NCBI GenBank assembly: GCA_050260675.1 | Contig: JBLNCN010000010.1 | Span: 1 to 64,000 of the forward strand | From: JBBDIP01 sp050260675 | GTDB lineage: Bacteria; Bacillota; Sulfobacillia; Fermentithermobacillales; Fermentithermobacillaceae | DNA: 64,000 nt | Reading direction: 5' to 3' | In this document: piece after piece, positions 15,053 to 23,872 of the stretch | Layout: each line of letters begins with the position of its first letter | Numbering within the stretch: the first letter of the stretch is position 1 | Position numbers and translations under genes: made by a program | The notes under the pieces: generated by a model | Told to the model about the DNA's origin: nothing | Seen by the model: only the letters and a program-made list of their open reading frames with translations | The model's database searches: none

Positions 15053-15128
15053 TGGTAGCCCCAAGGGGATTTGAACCCCTGTCGCCGCCGTGAGAGGGCG
15101 GTGTCCTAGGCCACTAGACGATGGGGCC
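15053..15128 (-). tRNA. tRNA-Glu (CTC)
   Basis: 76 nt with complete cloverleaf: acceptor GGCCCCA pairs with TGGGGCT (one G-U at the end), and the anticodon stem CCGCC/GGCGG encloses loop CTCTCAC, anticodon CTC. The T-loop is TTCAAAT and CCA is encoded. Its 3' half is duplicated at 13560-13606, so this gene is a probable integration target. Confidence 0.95.
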
Positions 15129-15136
15129 ACATTTCA

Positions 15137-15210
15137 TGGCTGGGGGAGAAGGATTCGAACCTCCGCGGGCAGATCCAGAGTCTGCTGGCCTACCACTAGC
15201 CGATCCCCCA
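15137..15210 (-). tRNA. tRNA-Gln (CTG)
   Basis: 74 nt with acceptor TGGGGGA pairing TCCCCCA, anticodon stem GCAGA/TCTGC around loop CTCTGGA (anticodon CTG), T-loop TTCGAAT and encoded CCA. It lies 8 nt upstream of tRNA-Glu and is probably co-transcribed with it. Confidence 0.95.
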
Positions 15211-15419
15211 ACTGCGACAGCAGTACCGATTATAGCATTGCCTGTTTGGGGGGGCAACACCCCCGAAAAACATCTTCAAACAGGAATCCAGGGATGCACC
15301 CCCGAATTACCGGATCTGCGGCATAGGCACTCCAATCGCGCTTAGTGATGCCGCGGCCACCGGAAGACGTATCCTTCGTCGACCGGCATCAGCTGAGCGG
15401 AAAGGCGGATATCTGCCCC

Positions 15420-16766
15420 ATGAAAGCAATCGTTATCGGCGCCGGCAAAGTCGGCTTCCATATTGCAGAGAGGCTGTCGGAAGAGAACCATGACGTGGTC
15501 CTCATAGATGCCCGAGAAGAAGCCCTGGTACCTGCCCAGGAGAATCTCGACGTAATGACTGTCGCAGGCAACGGCGCGTCGCCGAAAACCCTGGAGCAGG
15601 CTGGGGTAGCCACCGCCGACATGGTCATTGCGGTCACGACTCACGATGAGTCTAACATCATCGCTTGCCTGACAGCCAAGTACTACGGTGTCCCAACGAC
15701 GGTCGCGCGAGTTAGGAACCCTGATTACACATTACCCACCAAAGCGCTGGTGCAGGGTATGCTGGGTATCGATCACATCATCCATCCTGAGCGACTAGCT
15801 GCGGCTGAAATTGTCAAACTCCTGAAGACACCCTCCGCAGGCGAGGTAGGGTTCTACGCTGACGGCAAGGTGCAGCTCCTAGGGATCCGGTGCGATACTC
15901 CCGGCGCCGAATGTTTGCATAAGCCCCTTCACCAGCTAGGCCTAAGGCACTCTCTGGTCGTCGCGGTCGAGAGAGACGGAGACCTCCTAATCCCCGACGG
16001 AAACACCAAACTCGAGTTGGGCGACTACTTCTACGTGATCGGGAGAAGCGGCAACTTCGAGCGGTCCACCTTTCTCGCTGGCCGCATTCCCAGCGAAATT
16101 CGATCTGTGACGATCGTCGGCGGCGGCGAAACGGGCCTCAGGATCTGCGAGATTCTATCGGGTTACCAACACGAGGGGCTTTCTGTCAAGCTGATTGAGC
16201 AAGACCCCGAAAGGGCCCGGTGGCTGGCAGAACAGCTATCCAGCGTCCTTATCATCGAGGGAGACGGCACAGACGTCGGTCTCCTTGAATCCGAACAGCT
16301 CGGAGAGTGCGACGCTCTTGTGGCTGCTACCGGGCAAGAGGAAACGAACCTCCTCATAGCCATGGTCGCCAAGAAACTAGGCGTAAAGGAGATAATCGTG
16401 GAACTCGGGCGCGAGGAATACGGCACCTTGGCCGACACCATCGGTGTCCACGCCACCATCATCCCGCGGCTTCTCACAGCGAGCACGATTCTCCGCCTCC
16501 TTCAGAAAGACAGGTTGGTTGACCTTGCCTTCCTTAAGCAGGGGATGGCGGAGGTCATGGAGGTAATGGTGGCCGATGACGCCCCGGTCATAGGTAGACC
16601 CCTTAGGAATGCGGGGCTTCCCGCCAAGTCGCTGATTGGGACGATCATCAGAGGACACGAGATCATCATTCCCCATGGCAACTCCGAAATCCGGCCGAGA
16701 GACCGGGTGATTGCATTCTGCCACGTTGACTCTTCTTCAGCACTGAAGAAGGCTTTGGGACTGTGA
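15420..16766 (+). CDS. trkA: Trk potassium uptake regulatory subunit TrkA
   Basis: A 448-residue cytoplasmic gating protein with two tandem RCK units. Each has an NAD-binding Rossmann core (IVIGAGKVG at the start, IVGGGETG near residue 230) followed by a TrkA-C domain. It binds NAD(H) or ATP and controls the TrkH channel encoded 10 nt downstream. ATG 15420 is chosen because the protein then begins at the first Rossmann strand; AAAGGCGG lies about 12 nt upstream. The 25-residue upstream extension has no homologous look. Confidence 0.93.
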   Translation: MKAIVIGAGKVGFHIAERLSEENHDVVLIDAREEALVPAQENLDVMTVAGNGASPKTLEQAGVATADMVIAVTTHDESNIIACLTAKYYGVPTTVARVRNPDYTLPTKALVQGMLGIDHIIHPERLAAAEIVKLLKTPSAGEVGFYADGKVQLLGIRCDTPGAECLHKPLHQLGLRHSLVVAVERDGDLLIPDGNTKLELGDYFYVIGRSGNFERSTFLAGRIPSEIRSVTIVGGGETGLRICEILSGYQHEGLSVKLIEQDPERARWLAEQLSSVLIIEGDGTDVGLLESEQLGECDALVAATGQEETNLLIAMVAKKLGVKEIIVELGREEYGTLADTIGVHATIIPRLLTASTILRLLQKDRLVDLAFLKQGMAEVMEVMVADDAPVIGRPLRNAGLPAKSLIGTIIRGHEIIIPHGNSEIRPRDRVIAFCHVDSSSALKKALGL

Positions 16767-16776
16767 GGATGGTCCG

Positions 16777-18216
16777 TTGAACTGGAAAAGCATCTTGAAA
16801 GTCTTCGGGTTCCTGCTTACCCTGCTTTCGGCTAGCATGTTGTTGCCCCTTGGGTGGGCGTTGCACTACGGCACACCGGACTTCCTTGCGTTTGCCGTTT
16901 CGATCCCGGTGGTGGGACTCCCCGGAATTTGGCTGATGCGGGCCAAAAGCGAGTTTTCCTTTGGAGTACGGGAATCCTACATGATCGTTGCAGGCGGCTG
17001 GATCGTCTGTTCCATAGCCGCCGCGATCCCTTACGTGATTTCTGGCGTGCTCTCGCACCCCATTGATGCCATCTTCGAGACCATGTCCGGCTTTACAACA
17101 ACCGGCGCGACCGTGATGCGTGAGATTGAGATTTCTGCAGCCGGGATCCTGTTCTGGAGAAGCTACCTTCACTGGCTGGGCGGCATGGGCATGATCCTGC
17201 TCTTCCTCGCGATCATGCCGAGAGTGGGACTAGGCCGCACCCATCTGTATAGGGCGGAGGTCCCCGGAGCCGAGGTAGACCGCATGACACCGAGGCTCCG
17301 AAGCACCGCATCGCTGCTATGGAAGATCTACGGGGGCATGACTCTGCTACAGACGCTTCTCCTATGCCTTGCCGGTATGAGCTTGTACGACTCTCTGATC
17401 CACACCTTCGGCACGGTAGCTACAGGCGGTTTCTCCAACAGGACTCTAAGCGTAGGAGCCTACGGAAGCCCGTGGGTTCACTACATCATAGTGGCCTTTA
17501 TGCTTCTGGCGGGCATGAACTTCGGTCTGTACTACAAGGCCCTACTGACCAAGAGCCTAAGGCCAATCCTTGAGGACAAAGAAGCGCGTCTTTACTTAGC
17601 CATAGTCTTGGTCGCGGTCCTGATAGTCGGGGCTAACCTATCACAGGAACTAGGCGCCGCCGATGCTCTGCACCACGGGTCGTTCCAGGTCGTTTCCGTC
17701 ATCACTACGACCGGATACTCAACCGTGGACTTTGACAAGTGGCCGGATCTCTCTCGAGCGGTCCTGCTGCTCCTCATGTTCGTTGGGCCATGCGCTGGCT
17801 CCACAGGCGGGGCAATGAAGGTCATCAGATACCTGGTCGTCTTCAAGAGCATCTTCCGTGAGCTCTCCCAGATGATCCACGCGAAGGCAGTGCTGCCCAT
17901 CCGGATAGGAAAGCACGTCGTCCCGGAAGGCGTGGTGAGGTCGGTAGTGGTTTTCACCGTTACTTACCTAGGATGTGCGCTGATCGGGACGCTGTACATG
18001 CTTGGACTGGGGATGGACATGGTGTCGGCCCTCTCGGCAGTCGCCGCCACGCTGGGCAACATTGGCCCAGGCCTGGGGTCCGTTGGGCCCATGCTCAACT
18101 ACGCTCTCATCCCTGCGTCGGGCAAAGCGGTCCTGACATTCCTTATGCTTTTGGGCAGGCTTGAGTTGTTCACGGTTCTGGTCTGCTTCGCTCCGGCATT
18201 CTGGAGAAAGCGCTAG
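16777..18216 (+). CDS. trkH: Trk potassium uptake channel subunit TrkH
   Basis: The 479-residue membrane component of the Trk/Ktr K+ uptake system. Four pore-loop repeats are visible around TTTGATV, ATGGFSNR, TTTGYSTVD and LGNIGPGLG, the selectivity-filter glycines of SKT channels. It starts with TTG and follows trkA by 10 nt, so the two form an operon. Ten or so hydrophobic segments are present. Three copies of a GAGAAAGCGC element begin at its stop codon. Confidence 0.93.
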   Translation: MNWKSILKVFGFLLTLLSASMLLPLGWALHYGTPDFLAFAVSIPVVGLPGIWLMRAKSEFSFGVRESYMIVAGGWIVCSIAAAIPYVISGVLSHPIDAIFETMSGFTTTGATVMREIEISAAGILFWRSYLHWLGGMGMILLFLAIMPRVGLGRTHLYRAEVPGAEVDRMTPRLRSTASLLWKIYGGMTLLQTLLLCLAGMSLYDSLIHTFGTVATGGFSNRTLSVGAYGSPWVHYIIVAFMLLAGMNFGLYYKALLTKSLRPILEDKEARLYLAIVLVAVLIVGANLSQELGAADALHHGSFQVVSVITTTGYSTVDFDKWPDLSRAVLLLLMFVGPCAGSTGGAMKVIRYLVVFKSIFRELSQMIHAKAVLPIRIGKHVVPEGVVRSVVVFTVTYLGCALIGTLYMLGLGMDMVSALSAVAATLGNIGPGLGSVGPMLNYALIPASGKAVLTFLMLLGRLELFTVLVCFAPAFWRKR

Positions 18217-18251
18217 TTCCCAGAGAAAGCGCTAACTCTTGGAGAAAGCGC
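18203..18251 (+). repeat. Three GAGAAAGCGC repeats at the trkH 3' end
   Basis: GGAGAAAGCGC at 18203-18213, AGAGAAAGCGC at 18222-18232 and GGAGAAAGCGC at 18241-18251 recur about every 19 nt. The first holds the last trkH codons and the third enters the terminator stem. Confidence 0.7.
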
Positions 18252-18272
18252 GGACCCCAACGAGATCCGCGC
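18248..18272. terminator. Terminator between trkH and the nitroreductase gene
   Basis: GCGCGGA (18248-18254) pairs with TCCGCGC (18266-18272). On the minus strand TTTCTCC follows; on the plus strand CTCGTCCTT follows. It probably separates the convergent genes. Confidence 0.5.
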
Positions 18273-18304
18273 CTCGTCCTTACATCGAGCATTGAGCGCC
18301 GGGT

Positions 18305-18820
18305 CTACCTCTGCCAGACGGTCTCCTCATAGGGCCGCAGATCCCGCGGTCCCCGGTCCTGATTCGGGTATCCCAGCGGGAACATGGCGACCGGGCGGAG
18401 GTTGTGCGGAAGGTCCAGCGCCTTCCTGACTTCGGTCTCCTTAAACGCCCCGACCCAACAGGTGCCCAGTCCGAACGAGACGGCCGCAAGCATCATGTTT
18501 TCAATCGCCGCAGCCGTGTCCTGGAAACAATAGAGAGTGCGACCCCTATCCTCGTAGCGCGCCCCTGCCACTTCCGGGTCTGCGCAGACCACGATCACGA
18601 CCGGGGCCTGGCCGATAGACGGCTGGTTCCCTGATGCAGCCATGAGCAGTTCTTTCACAGCCTTGGTCTTGACGACCACAAACACCCACGGCTGCCTGTT
18701 GCCTGCGCTGGGCGCAAGCCTGGCGCACTCCAAAATGGTTGAGAGGGCCTCTTCGGGGACCTCCTTGTCAAGGTACTGCCTGATGCTGCGCCTCTTCTTG
18801 ATCGCCTCGATAACGTCCAT
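18305..18820 (-). CDS. Nitroreductase-family FMN oxidoreductase
   Basis: A 171-residue flavoprotein of the nitroreductase superfamily. The N-terminal KKRRSIRQYLDKEV binds the FMN phosphate, and APSAGNRQPW and AAVSFGLGTCWVGAF are the other family landmarks. It would act as a homodimer using NAD(P)H; the physiological substrate is unknown. GGAGGTTACACA precedes the ATG. It follows gltX on the same strand after 96 nt, which contains a GC-rich hairpin and no gene. Confidence 0.88.
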   Translation of the reverse strand: MDVIEAIKKRRSIRQYLDKEVPEEALSTILECARLAPSAGNRQPWVFVVVKTKAVKELLMAASGNQPSIGQAPVVIVVCADPEVAGARYEDRGRTLYCFQDTAAAIENMMLAAVSFGLGTCWVGAFKETEVRKALDLPHNLRPVAMFPLGYPNQDRGPRDLRPYEETVWQR

Positions 18821-18916
18821 TGTGTAACCTCCTTCACTAAGCCGAAGGCGCCCCCTCCTGCACGGGACGCCCTCCTTCCTAGTTACACTACTGACCGCGC
18901 CGGTAGATGCGACGGG

Positions 18917-20422
18917 CTATTGGTTCGCCTTTGAAGTGTCCAATCCCTTCTGCTCGATGAACGCGGCGGCGGCGTTAAGCCGGGCGACCGTCTCGTCTTT
19001 CCCCAGGATATCCACTATCTCAAACAGGCCTGGACCCACGGTCTTTCCGGTGAGGGCCAACCTTGTGGGATGGATAAGGTCGCCGCCCTTGAGTCCTTCC
19101 CGCTCGATGAGGTCCCGGTACGCCTTCTCCTCGCTCTCGAGATTCCACTCACTGAGTTCTCCGAGCGTTGCGGCTCCCTTTCTGAGCAAATCGGCGATGC
19201 CCGGCTTGGTGAACAGTTTCCTCACCGCCGCCTCGTCGTAGGCAGATCCGTCAGCGGCCAGGCCGAAGTAGAACCGCGAAGACTCTACCAGTTCCTCAAT
19301 GGTCTGGCTTCTTTCTTGCAAAGAAACGACCACTTTCTTGAGCCAGTCGCCTTTGGCCCTAAGTTCCTCTTCCGCCCCAATCCCCGCGGGGACCGCGAAC
19401 TTCAAGTACCACTCGACCAACCGCTCCGGCGTGAGCTGCCGCATGTACTGCCCGTTCATCCACGTCATCTTCTTGACATCGTATACGGCCGGAGTCGACG
19501 ACACGCGGTCTAGGCTGAACTCTTTAATCATCTCATCCAGCGTCATGATCTCCTTGGTCGCGTCCGCAGGCGTCCATCCCAGAAGCACCAGATAGTTGCG
19601 GATGGCTTCGGGAAGGTAACCTTTCTGCTGGAACTCCTCAACCGTCTGGGCGCCGTGGCGCTTGGAGAGTTTGGAGCGATCGGGAGCGAGAATCATCGGG
19701 AAATGACCGAACTGCGGCATCGGGATACCCAACGCCTCGTATATCCAGATCTGCTTCGGTGTGTTGGAGAGGTGCTCGTCGGCCCTAAGGACGTGGGTGA
19801 GCCCCATCTGCCAATCGTCGATCACGCAGGCGTAGTTGTAGGTAGGAAAGCCGTCGGACTTCAGGATCACGAAGTCGGCGATTTCCTCGTTCTTGAACGT
19901 TACGTCCCCGTGGATCAGGTCGTGCACCGTGGTTGTGCCTGTGTCCTTGGTCTTGAGCCTTATTACCGGCTTCCGGCCCTCCTCTTCAAAGGCCTTCACC
20001 TGTTCGGGGGTAAGGCAGCGGCAACGCCCGCTGTAGCGGGGAGCTCTGCGCTCCGCCTGTGCCTGAGCTCTCTCGGCGGCCAGCTCTTCGGGCGTGCAGA
20101 AACATTTGTAGGCTTTGCCCTTCTCGACGAGCTCCTCGGCGTACTTGCGGTACAGCTCCTGCCTCTGGGACTGGTAGTACGGCCCTTTGGGGCCTCCCAC
20201 AATCGGGCCCTCGTCCCAGTGAAGGCCCAAAAACCGGAAGGCCTCCATGAGCTTCTCGGCCGAATCCTTGATCGTACGCTCTGTATCGGTGTCCTCGATG
20301 CGGAGGACGAAAGTCCCTCCGTGGTGCCGCGCGAACAGATAATTGAACAGCGCGGTCCTTGCGCCTCCGATATGTAGGTAGCCGGTTGGGGATGGAGCGA
20401 ATCTGACGCGGACGTCTGACAA
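18917..20422 (-). CDS. gltX: Glutamyl-tRNA synthetase
   Basis: Charges tRNA-Glu, and often tRNA-Gln in Bacillota, using ATP. The class I signature is RFAPSPTGYLHIGGARTAL at the N-terminus, with the HIGH-type motif at residues 17-20, and the KMSKS-type motif is SKLSKRHG. The RIEDTD motif is intact. At 501 residues it has the usual length. TTG 20422 is chosen because AGAGGTG lies 8 nt upstream and the frame then begins SDVRVRFAPS; the longer frame to 20515 adds a non-homologous stretch. Whether it is discriminating cannot be told. Confidence 0.94.
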   Translation of the reverse strand: MSDVRVRFAPSPTGYLHIGGARTALFNYLFARHHGGTFVLRIEDTDTERTIKDSAEKLMEAFRFLGLHWDEGPIVGGPKGPYYQSQRQELYRKYAEELVEKGKAYKCFCTPEELAAERAQAQAERRAPRYSGRCRCLTPEQVKAFEEEGRKPVIRLKTKDTGTTTVHDLIHGDVTFKNEEIADFVILKSDGFPTYNYACVIDDWQMGLTHVLRADEHLSNTPKQIWIYEALGIPMPQFGHFPMILAPDRSKLSKRHGAQTVEEFQQKGYLPEAIRNYLVLLGWTPADATKEIMTLDEMIKEFSLDRVSSTPAVYDVKKMTWMNGQYMRQLTPERLVEWYLKFAVPAGIGAEEELRAKGDWLKKVVVSLQERSQTIEELVESSRFYFGLAADGSAYDEAAVRKLFTKPGIADLLRKGAATLGELSEWNLESEEKAYRDLIEREGLKGGDLIHPTRLALTGKTVGPGLFEIVDILGKDETVARLNAAAAFIEQKGLDTSKANQ

Positions 20423-20535
20423 GGAAAACACCTCTTTCTGGCCTCGATCGGTGTCAAGTTGCCTGTCTTGTGCTCCAGGAGATACTGGAACGCCGTCGGG
20501 CCTAGTGGCTGCCATTATATCATGCCGCGCAGGTG

Positions 20536-20580
20536 GAAACGAAAGCAGCCCGGCGCGCCTATCGTGCGAACCGGGCTGCT
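20536..20580 (-). terminator. Rho-independent terminator of the por operon
   Basis: AGCAGCCCGG (20544-20553) and CCGGGCTGCT (20571-20580) form a perfect 10-bp stem. On the minus strand TTCGTTT follows. It lies 24 nt past the porB stop and separates por from gltX. Confidence 0.75.
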
Positions 20581-20603
20581 ACCTGCCACTGAACAATCGG
20601 AAC

Positions 20604-21542
20604 CTACTTGTTTGAGATCTCCTCTTCCGCCAGGAGCATCTCCCACCTGCGGTCGACTTCCTCCTGGATCTCCTTCAGGACTTCCTCGTTCCCAGGGTTG
20701 AAGAGGTGGCGGAAACGTCCCTGGACCTTCAGGAACTCGGTGACAGGCTTCTTCTCCCTGGGCTTATAGGTCACGCGGGTCTTCCCGTTTTCGACCTCGT
20801 AGAGGGGCCAGAAGCAGGTATCGACCGCGAGCCTGCAGATCTCGATGGTGTCCTTGGAATCATGCCTCCAACCTCTGGGGCACGGGGCCAGGGCGTTGAT
20901 GAATGCCGCACCGTCTGCGGCAAACGCCTTCTCGGCCTTCTGATACAGGTCGTTCCAGTGGGCGGGCGAGACCTGGGCAGCGTAGGGTATGTTGTGCGCT
21001 GCCATAATCCGGGTTAGGTCCTTGCGGTTCTGCTGCTTGCCGCTTGTATTGACCTTCCCTACCGGGCTTGTCGTGGTGTCTGCTCCCTTGGGGGTTGCCG
21101 ACGACCGCTGAATGCCCGTGTTCATATAGGCCTCGTTGTCGTAGCACACGTAGACCATCTTGTGGTTCCGCTCCATAGCCCCCGAGAGGCTCTGGAACCC
21201 GATGTCATAGGTGCCGCCGTCGCCGCCGAACGCGACGAACTTGATCTCGGTGTCCTGGTCGATCTTGCCCTGCTTCTTGAGAGACCGGTAGGCGGTCTCG
21301 ACCCCGGAGAGCGTAGCCGCCGCGTTCTCAAACGCGGTGTGGATCCACGAGGTGTTCCACGAAGTGTACGGGTAGACCGTAGTTGAGACTTCAAGGCAGC
21401 CCGTGGCGTTGCCGACGACCACGGGGCCCTTGGCGGCCCTCGTTATCTGCCTTACTACTATGGGAGCGCCGCATCCCGCGCATAGCCTGTGTCCAGGCGC
21501 CAGCGTTTCGGGGACGGCGGAGAGTTCCTTAAGGCTAGCCAC
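20604..21542 (-). CDS. porB: 2-oxoacid (pyruvate):ferredoxin oxidoreductase, beta subunit
   Basis: The thiamine-diphosphate-binding subunit, 312 residues. LCAGCGAP at residues 21-28 and the later ATGCLE supply cluster and cofactor contacts. GDGGTYDIGFQSL is the ThDP/Mg motif, followed by YDNEAYMNTG. The C-terminal Cys pair region around PCPRGW is also usual for PorB. It is the last gene of porC-D-A-B. With the other subunits it oxidises pyruvate to acetyl-CoA and reduces ferredoxin. Other oxoacids are possible, but the sequence is most like pyruvate enzymes. Confidence 0.88.
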   Translation of the reverse strand: MASLKELSAVPETLAPGHRLCAGCGAPIVVRQITRAAKGPVVVGNATGCLEVSTTVYPYTSWNTSWIHTAFENAAATLSGVETAYRSLKKQGKIDQDTEIKFVAFGGDGGTYDIGFQSLSGAMERNHKMVYVCYDNEAYMNTGIQRSSATPKGADTTTSPVGKVNTSGKQQNRKDLTRIMAAHNIPYAAQVSPAHWNDLYQKAEKAFAADGAAFINALAPCPRGWRHDSKDTIEICRLAVDTCFWPLYEVENGKTRVTYKPREKKPVTEFLKVQGRFRHLFNPGNEEVLKEIQEEVDRRWEMLLAEEEISNK

Positions 21543-21553
21543 TTGTATCCCTC

Positions 21554-22750
21554 CTATACCCTGACGTCCAGGTGGCTGACGAGCTGTCCGACGCGGCCAG
21601 CCTTCAGATCCTCACCGAGGTCGGCGAAGACCTTCTTGATCTCGCGCGTGGTTGTGTCGCGACCACCGAGGCCGAAAATGTAGCCCCTCATAAGCGGGCG
21701 AGTCTTCTCGTTGTAGAAGGCAGCTCGTACCTCGGTGAAGATTGGGCCGCCCTGGTTGGAGAACGACTCTGCCCTGTCCATAACCGCAACGGCCTTAGCG
21801 CCGGAGAGGGCTTCGACTATTTCGGCTGCCGGGAACGGGCGGATTACCCGGGGCTTCAGGAGGCCTACTTTCTCTCCGCTAGCCCTGAGCTGGTCTACCA
21901 CAGCCTTGGCGGTTCCGGCCGTCGACGACAGGACCACCACGACGCGCTCGGCATCGTCCATCTTATACTCCTCGAAATAGGAGTACTTGCGGCCGGATAT
22001 CTTCTCAAACTCCTTGGCTACCTCGAGGATGACCTCGTGGGCCTTCTCGGTCGCCAGCGACTGCTGGTACTTCAGTTCCGCGAAGTAATCCGGCAGGACA
22101 AGCGGGCCGACGGTCGTCGGGTCCTTGAGATTGAGCAGGGGCCTTGCGGGCTTGTACTGCCCCACGAACTTCTTAACCACTTCGTCGGGCAGGAGCTGCA
22201 GGTTGTCCACTGCGTGGCTGGTGATGAATCCGTCGTAGCAGACCATCACCGGCAGGAGGACCCGAGGGTCCTCGGCGATCCTTACTGCCTGGATCATGTT
22301 GTCGTACGCTTCCTGCGCGCTCTCGCCGTAGATCTGAATCCAACCGGTGGTCAGGGCCGCCATCGTATCGGAGTGATCGCAGTGGATGTTCAGGGGCGCG
22401 GATACCGCCCTGTTTACCACCGGCATCACGATGGGGAGCCTGTCTCCGGATGCGATATGGAGTATCTCGTGCATGAGCGCCAGACCCTGGGAAGAGGTGG
22501 CGGTCATCGCCCGGCTCCCGGCAGCGGAAGCGCCGCAGGTCGCCGACATCGCTGAGTGCTCGCTCTCGACCGTGACCATCTCAGTGTCTACCAGGCCGTC
22601 CGCAACGAACGTCGAGTAGTACTGCACGATATCCGTCTGTGGGGTGATGGGGTAGGCCGCGATGACGTCCGGATTGATCTGCTTCATGGCGTGAGCAACG
22701 GCCTCGTTGCCCGTCATCCCCACGAACTTGGTTTGCGTCGCCACTTTCAT
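21554..22750 (-). CDS. porA: 2-oxoacid (pyruvate):ferredoxin oxidoreductase, alpha subunit
   Basis: A 398-residue subunit providing the pyrimidine-binding half of the ThDP site. VGMTGNEAVAHAMKQINPDVIAAYPITPQT in part (start through about residue 40) is the PorA opening, and VESEHSAMSATCGASAAGSR is the substrate-site segment. The C-terminal domain with VMDRAESFSNQGG matches the CoA-contacting part. It lies 25 nt after porD and 11 nt before porB. Confidence 0.9.
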   Translation of the reverse strand: MKVATQTKFVGMTGNEAVAHAMKQINPDVIAAYPITPQTDIVQYYSTFVADGLVDTEMVTVESEHSAMSATCGASAAGSRAMTATSSQGLALMHEILHIASGDRLPIVMPVVNRAVSAPLNIHCDHSDTMAALTTGWIQIYGESAQEAYDNMIQAVRIAEDPRVLLPVMVCYDGFITSHAVDNLQLLPDEVVKKFVGQYKPARPLLNLKDPTTVGPLVLPDYFAELKYQQSLATEKAHEVILEVAKEFEKISGRKYSYFEEYKMDDAERVVVVLSSTAGTAKAVVDQLRASGEKVGLLKPRVIRPFPAAEIVEALSGAKAVAVMDRAESFSNQGGPIFTEVRAAFYNEKTRPLMRGYIFGLGGRDTTTREIKKVFADLGEDLKAGRVGQLVSHLDVRV

Positions 22751-22775
22751 GCCCTCCTAAAGAAGTAGCCCTCTC

Positions 22776-23060
22776 TTACTCCTTAACCATCTGCAAGGCT
22801 TTCTCTTTTCTCGGGCACTCGCGGGCACAGATCCCGCAACCCTTGCAGTGGTCGTAATCGATACCTGTCATCTTGCCGCCCTCAACCTTGATGGATGAGT
22901 CGGGGCAAAACACCCAGCACATGAGGCAGTGGACGCAGCCTTCGGGATGCCAGACCGGCTTTTGGCTTCTCCATTCGCCGGTACGATAAGCTACGGAATT
23001 GCCTTCCTGGGTAACGATCCCGCCCAGTGGGAGGTCCTTGTACCCTTTCTCCTTGCTCAC
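22776..23060 (-). CDS. porD: 2-oxoacid:ferredoxin oxidoreductase, delta (ferredoxin-like) subunit
   Basis: A 94-residue two-cluster ferredoxin. The first Cys set is CVHCLMCWVFCPD, the second CKGCGICARECP, each CxxCxxCxxxCP, so two [4Fe-4S] clusters pass electrons from the ThDP centre. The N-terminal segment with WRSQKPVW is typical of PorD. It overlaps the porC stop by 4 nt. Confidence 0.92.
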   Translation of the reverse strand: MSKEKGYKDLPLGGIVTQEGNSVAYRTGEWRSQKPVWHPEGCVHCLMCWVFCPDSSIKVEGGKMTGIDYDHCKGCGICARECPRKEKALQMVKE

Positions 23061-23632
23061 GCCAGCTTCACCTCCTGGTAAGCGCGGCGCATGGCGTTAA
23101 GGTTACCGTCAACGATAGCCTGCCTGCCATGGAACTTCCGGCTGAGGTCTTCTTTCATCTGCTCCAAAAACGCCTCGAAAGGCATGAATTCGTGGGTCCT
23201 GATGAGGGCCCCGATCATCGGCGTATTGGGTATGTCTCTGCCGATGGTAGCCACCGAGATGCCGCTGGCATCCACCGTAGCGACCTTGGCTTTTGTACCC
23301 AGTTTCGCCTTGAGTTCAGAGGGATCGGCAGCAGTGTTGATTATGATTACGCCGTCGTCCTTGAGCCCTTCGGCAACGTCGACGGCGCCGATAAGTGACG
23401 GGTCCAGGACGATTACGACGTCTGGGTTTTCGACGTTGGAGTGGATCGTGATCGGGTCGTCCCCGATGCGGTTGAACGCCAGGATGGGCGCTCCCATTCT
23501 TTCCGGACCGTACTCGGGAAACCCCTGTACGTACTTGCCGGCACTCAGAGCAGACTCAGCAAGCAGCGTAGATGCTGTCTTTGCGCCTTGTCCACCCCGG
23601 GCGTGCCACCGAATTTCGACTAGATTTGACAC
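23057..23632 (-). CDS. porC: 2-oxoacid:ferredoxin oxidoreductase, gamma subunit
   Basis: A 191-residue subunit with the PorC opening EIRWHARGGQGAKTAS and the central EYGPERMGAPI. First gene of the four-gene por operon, which matches the four-subunit type found in archaea and many anaerobic Bacillota. The start is GTG 23632 behind GAGGAAGGG. A TTGACG-17-TAACGT pair about 75-105 nt upstream is a weak promoter candidate. The 23633-23872 gap has no gene that I can support. Confidence 0.88.
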   Translation of the reverse strand: MSNLVEIRWHARGGQGAKTASTLLAESALSAGKYVQGFPEYGPERMGAPILAFNRIGDDPITIHSNVENPDVVIVLDPSLIGAVDVAEGLKDDGVIIINTAADPSELKAKLGTKAKVATVDASGISVATIGRDIPNTPMIGALIRTHEFMPFEAFLEQMKEDLSRKFHGRQAIVDGNLNAMRRAYQEVKLA

Positions 23633-23872
23633 TAGCCCTTCCTCCTCAAAACGTTGTGCTGCAAATGCTCCTCCACCATCCGTACGCCTATCGTGAATAC
23701 GTTAACATTCGACTATTCGTGCGTCAAGGAACAAATACCCTTACCTGCGATAATGCCAAGGGCGTGCCGGCGCTGGAAAAGATCGCCTAAGAGTCATCGG
23801 AGTCTCCACCAATGTTGTGAACCCAACAGCCGACGGCAAGGTTATGCAAGGATGATCAGGCACCGGCGGTAA

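Noticed and set aside
15240..15275. GGGGGG...CCCCC hairpin upstream of tRNA-Gln as a terminator
   Set aside because: No T-tract follows on either strand in the right direction.
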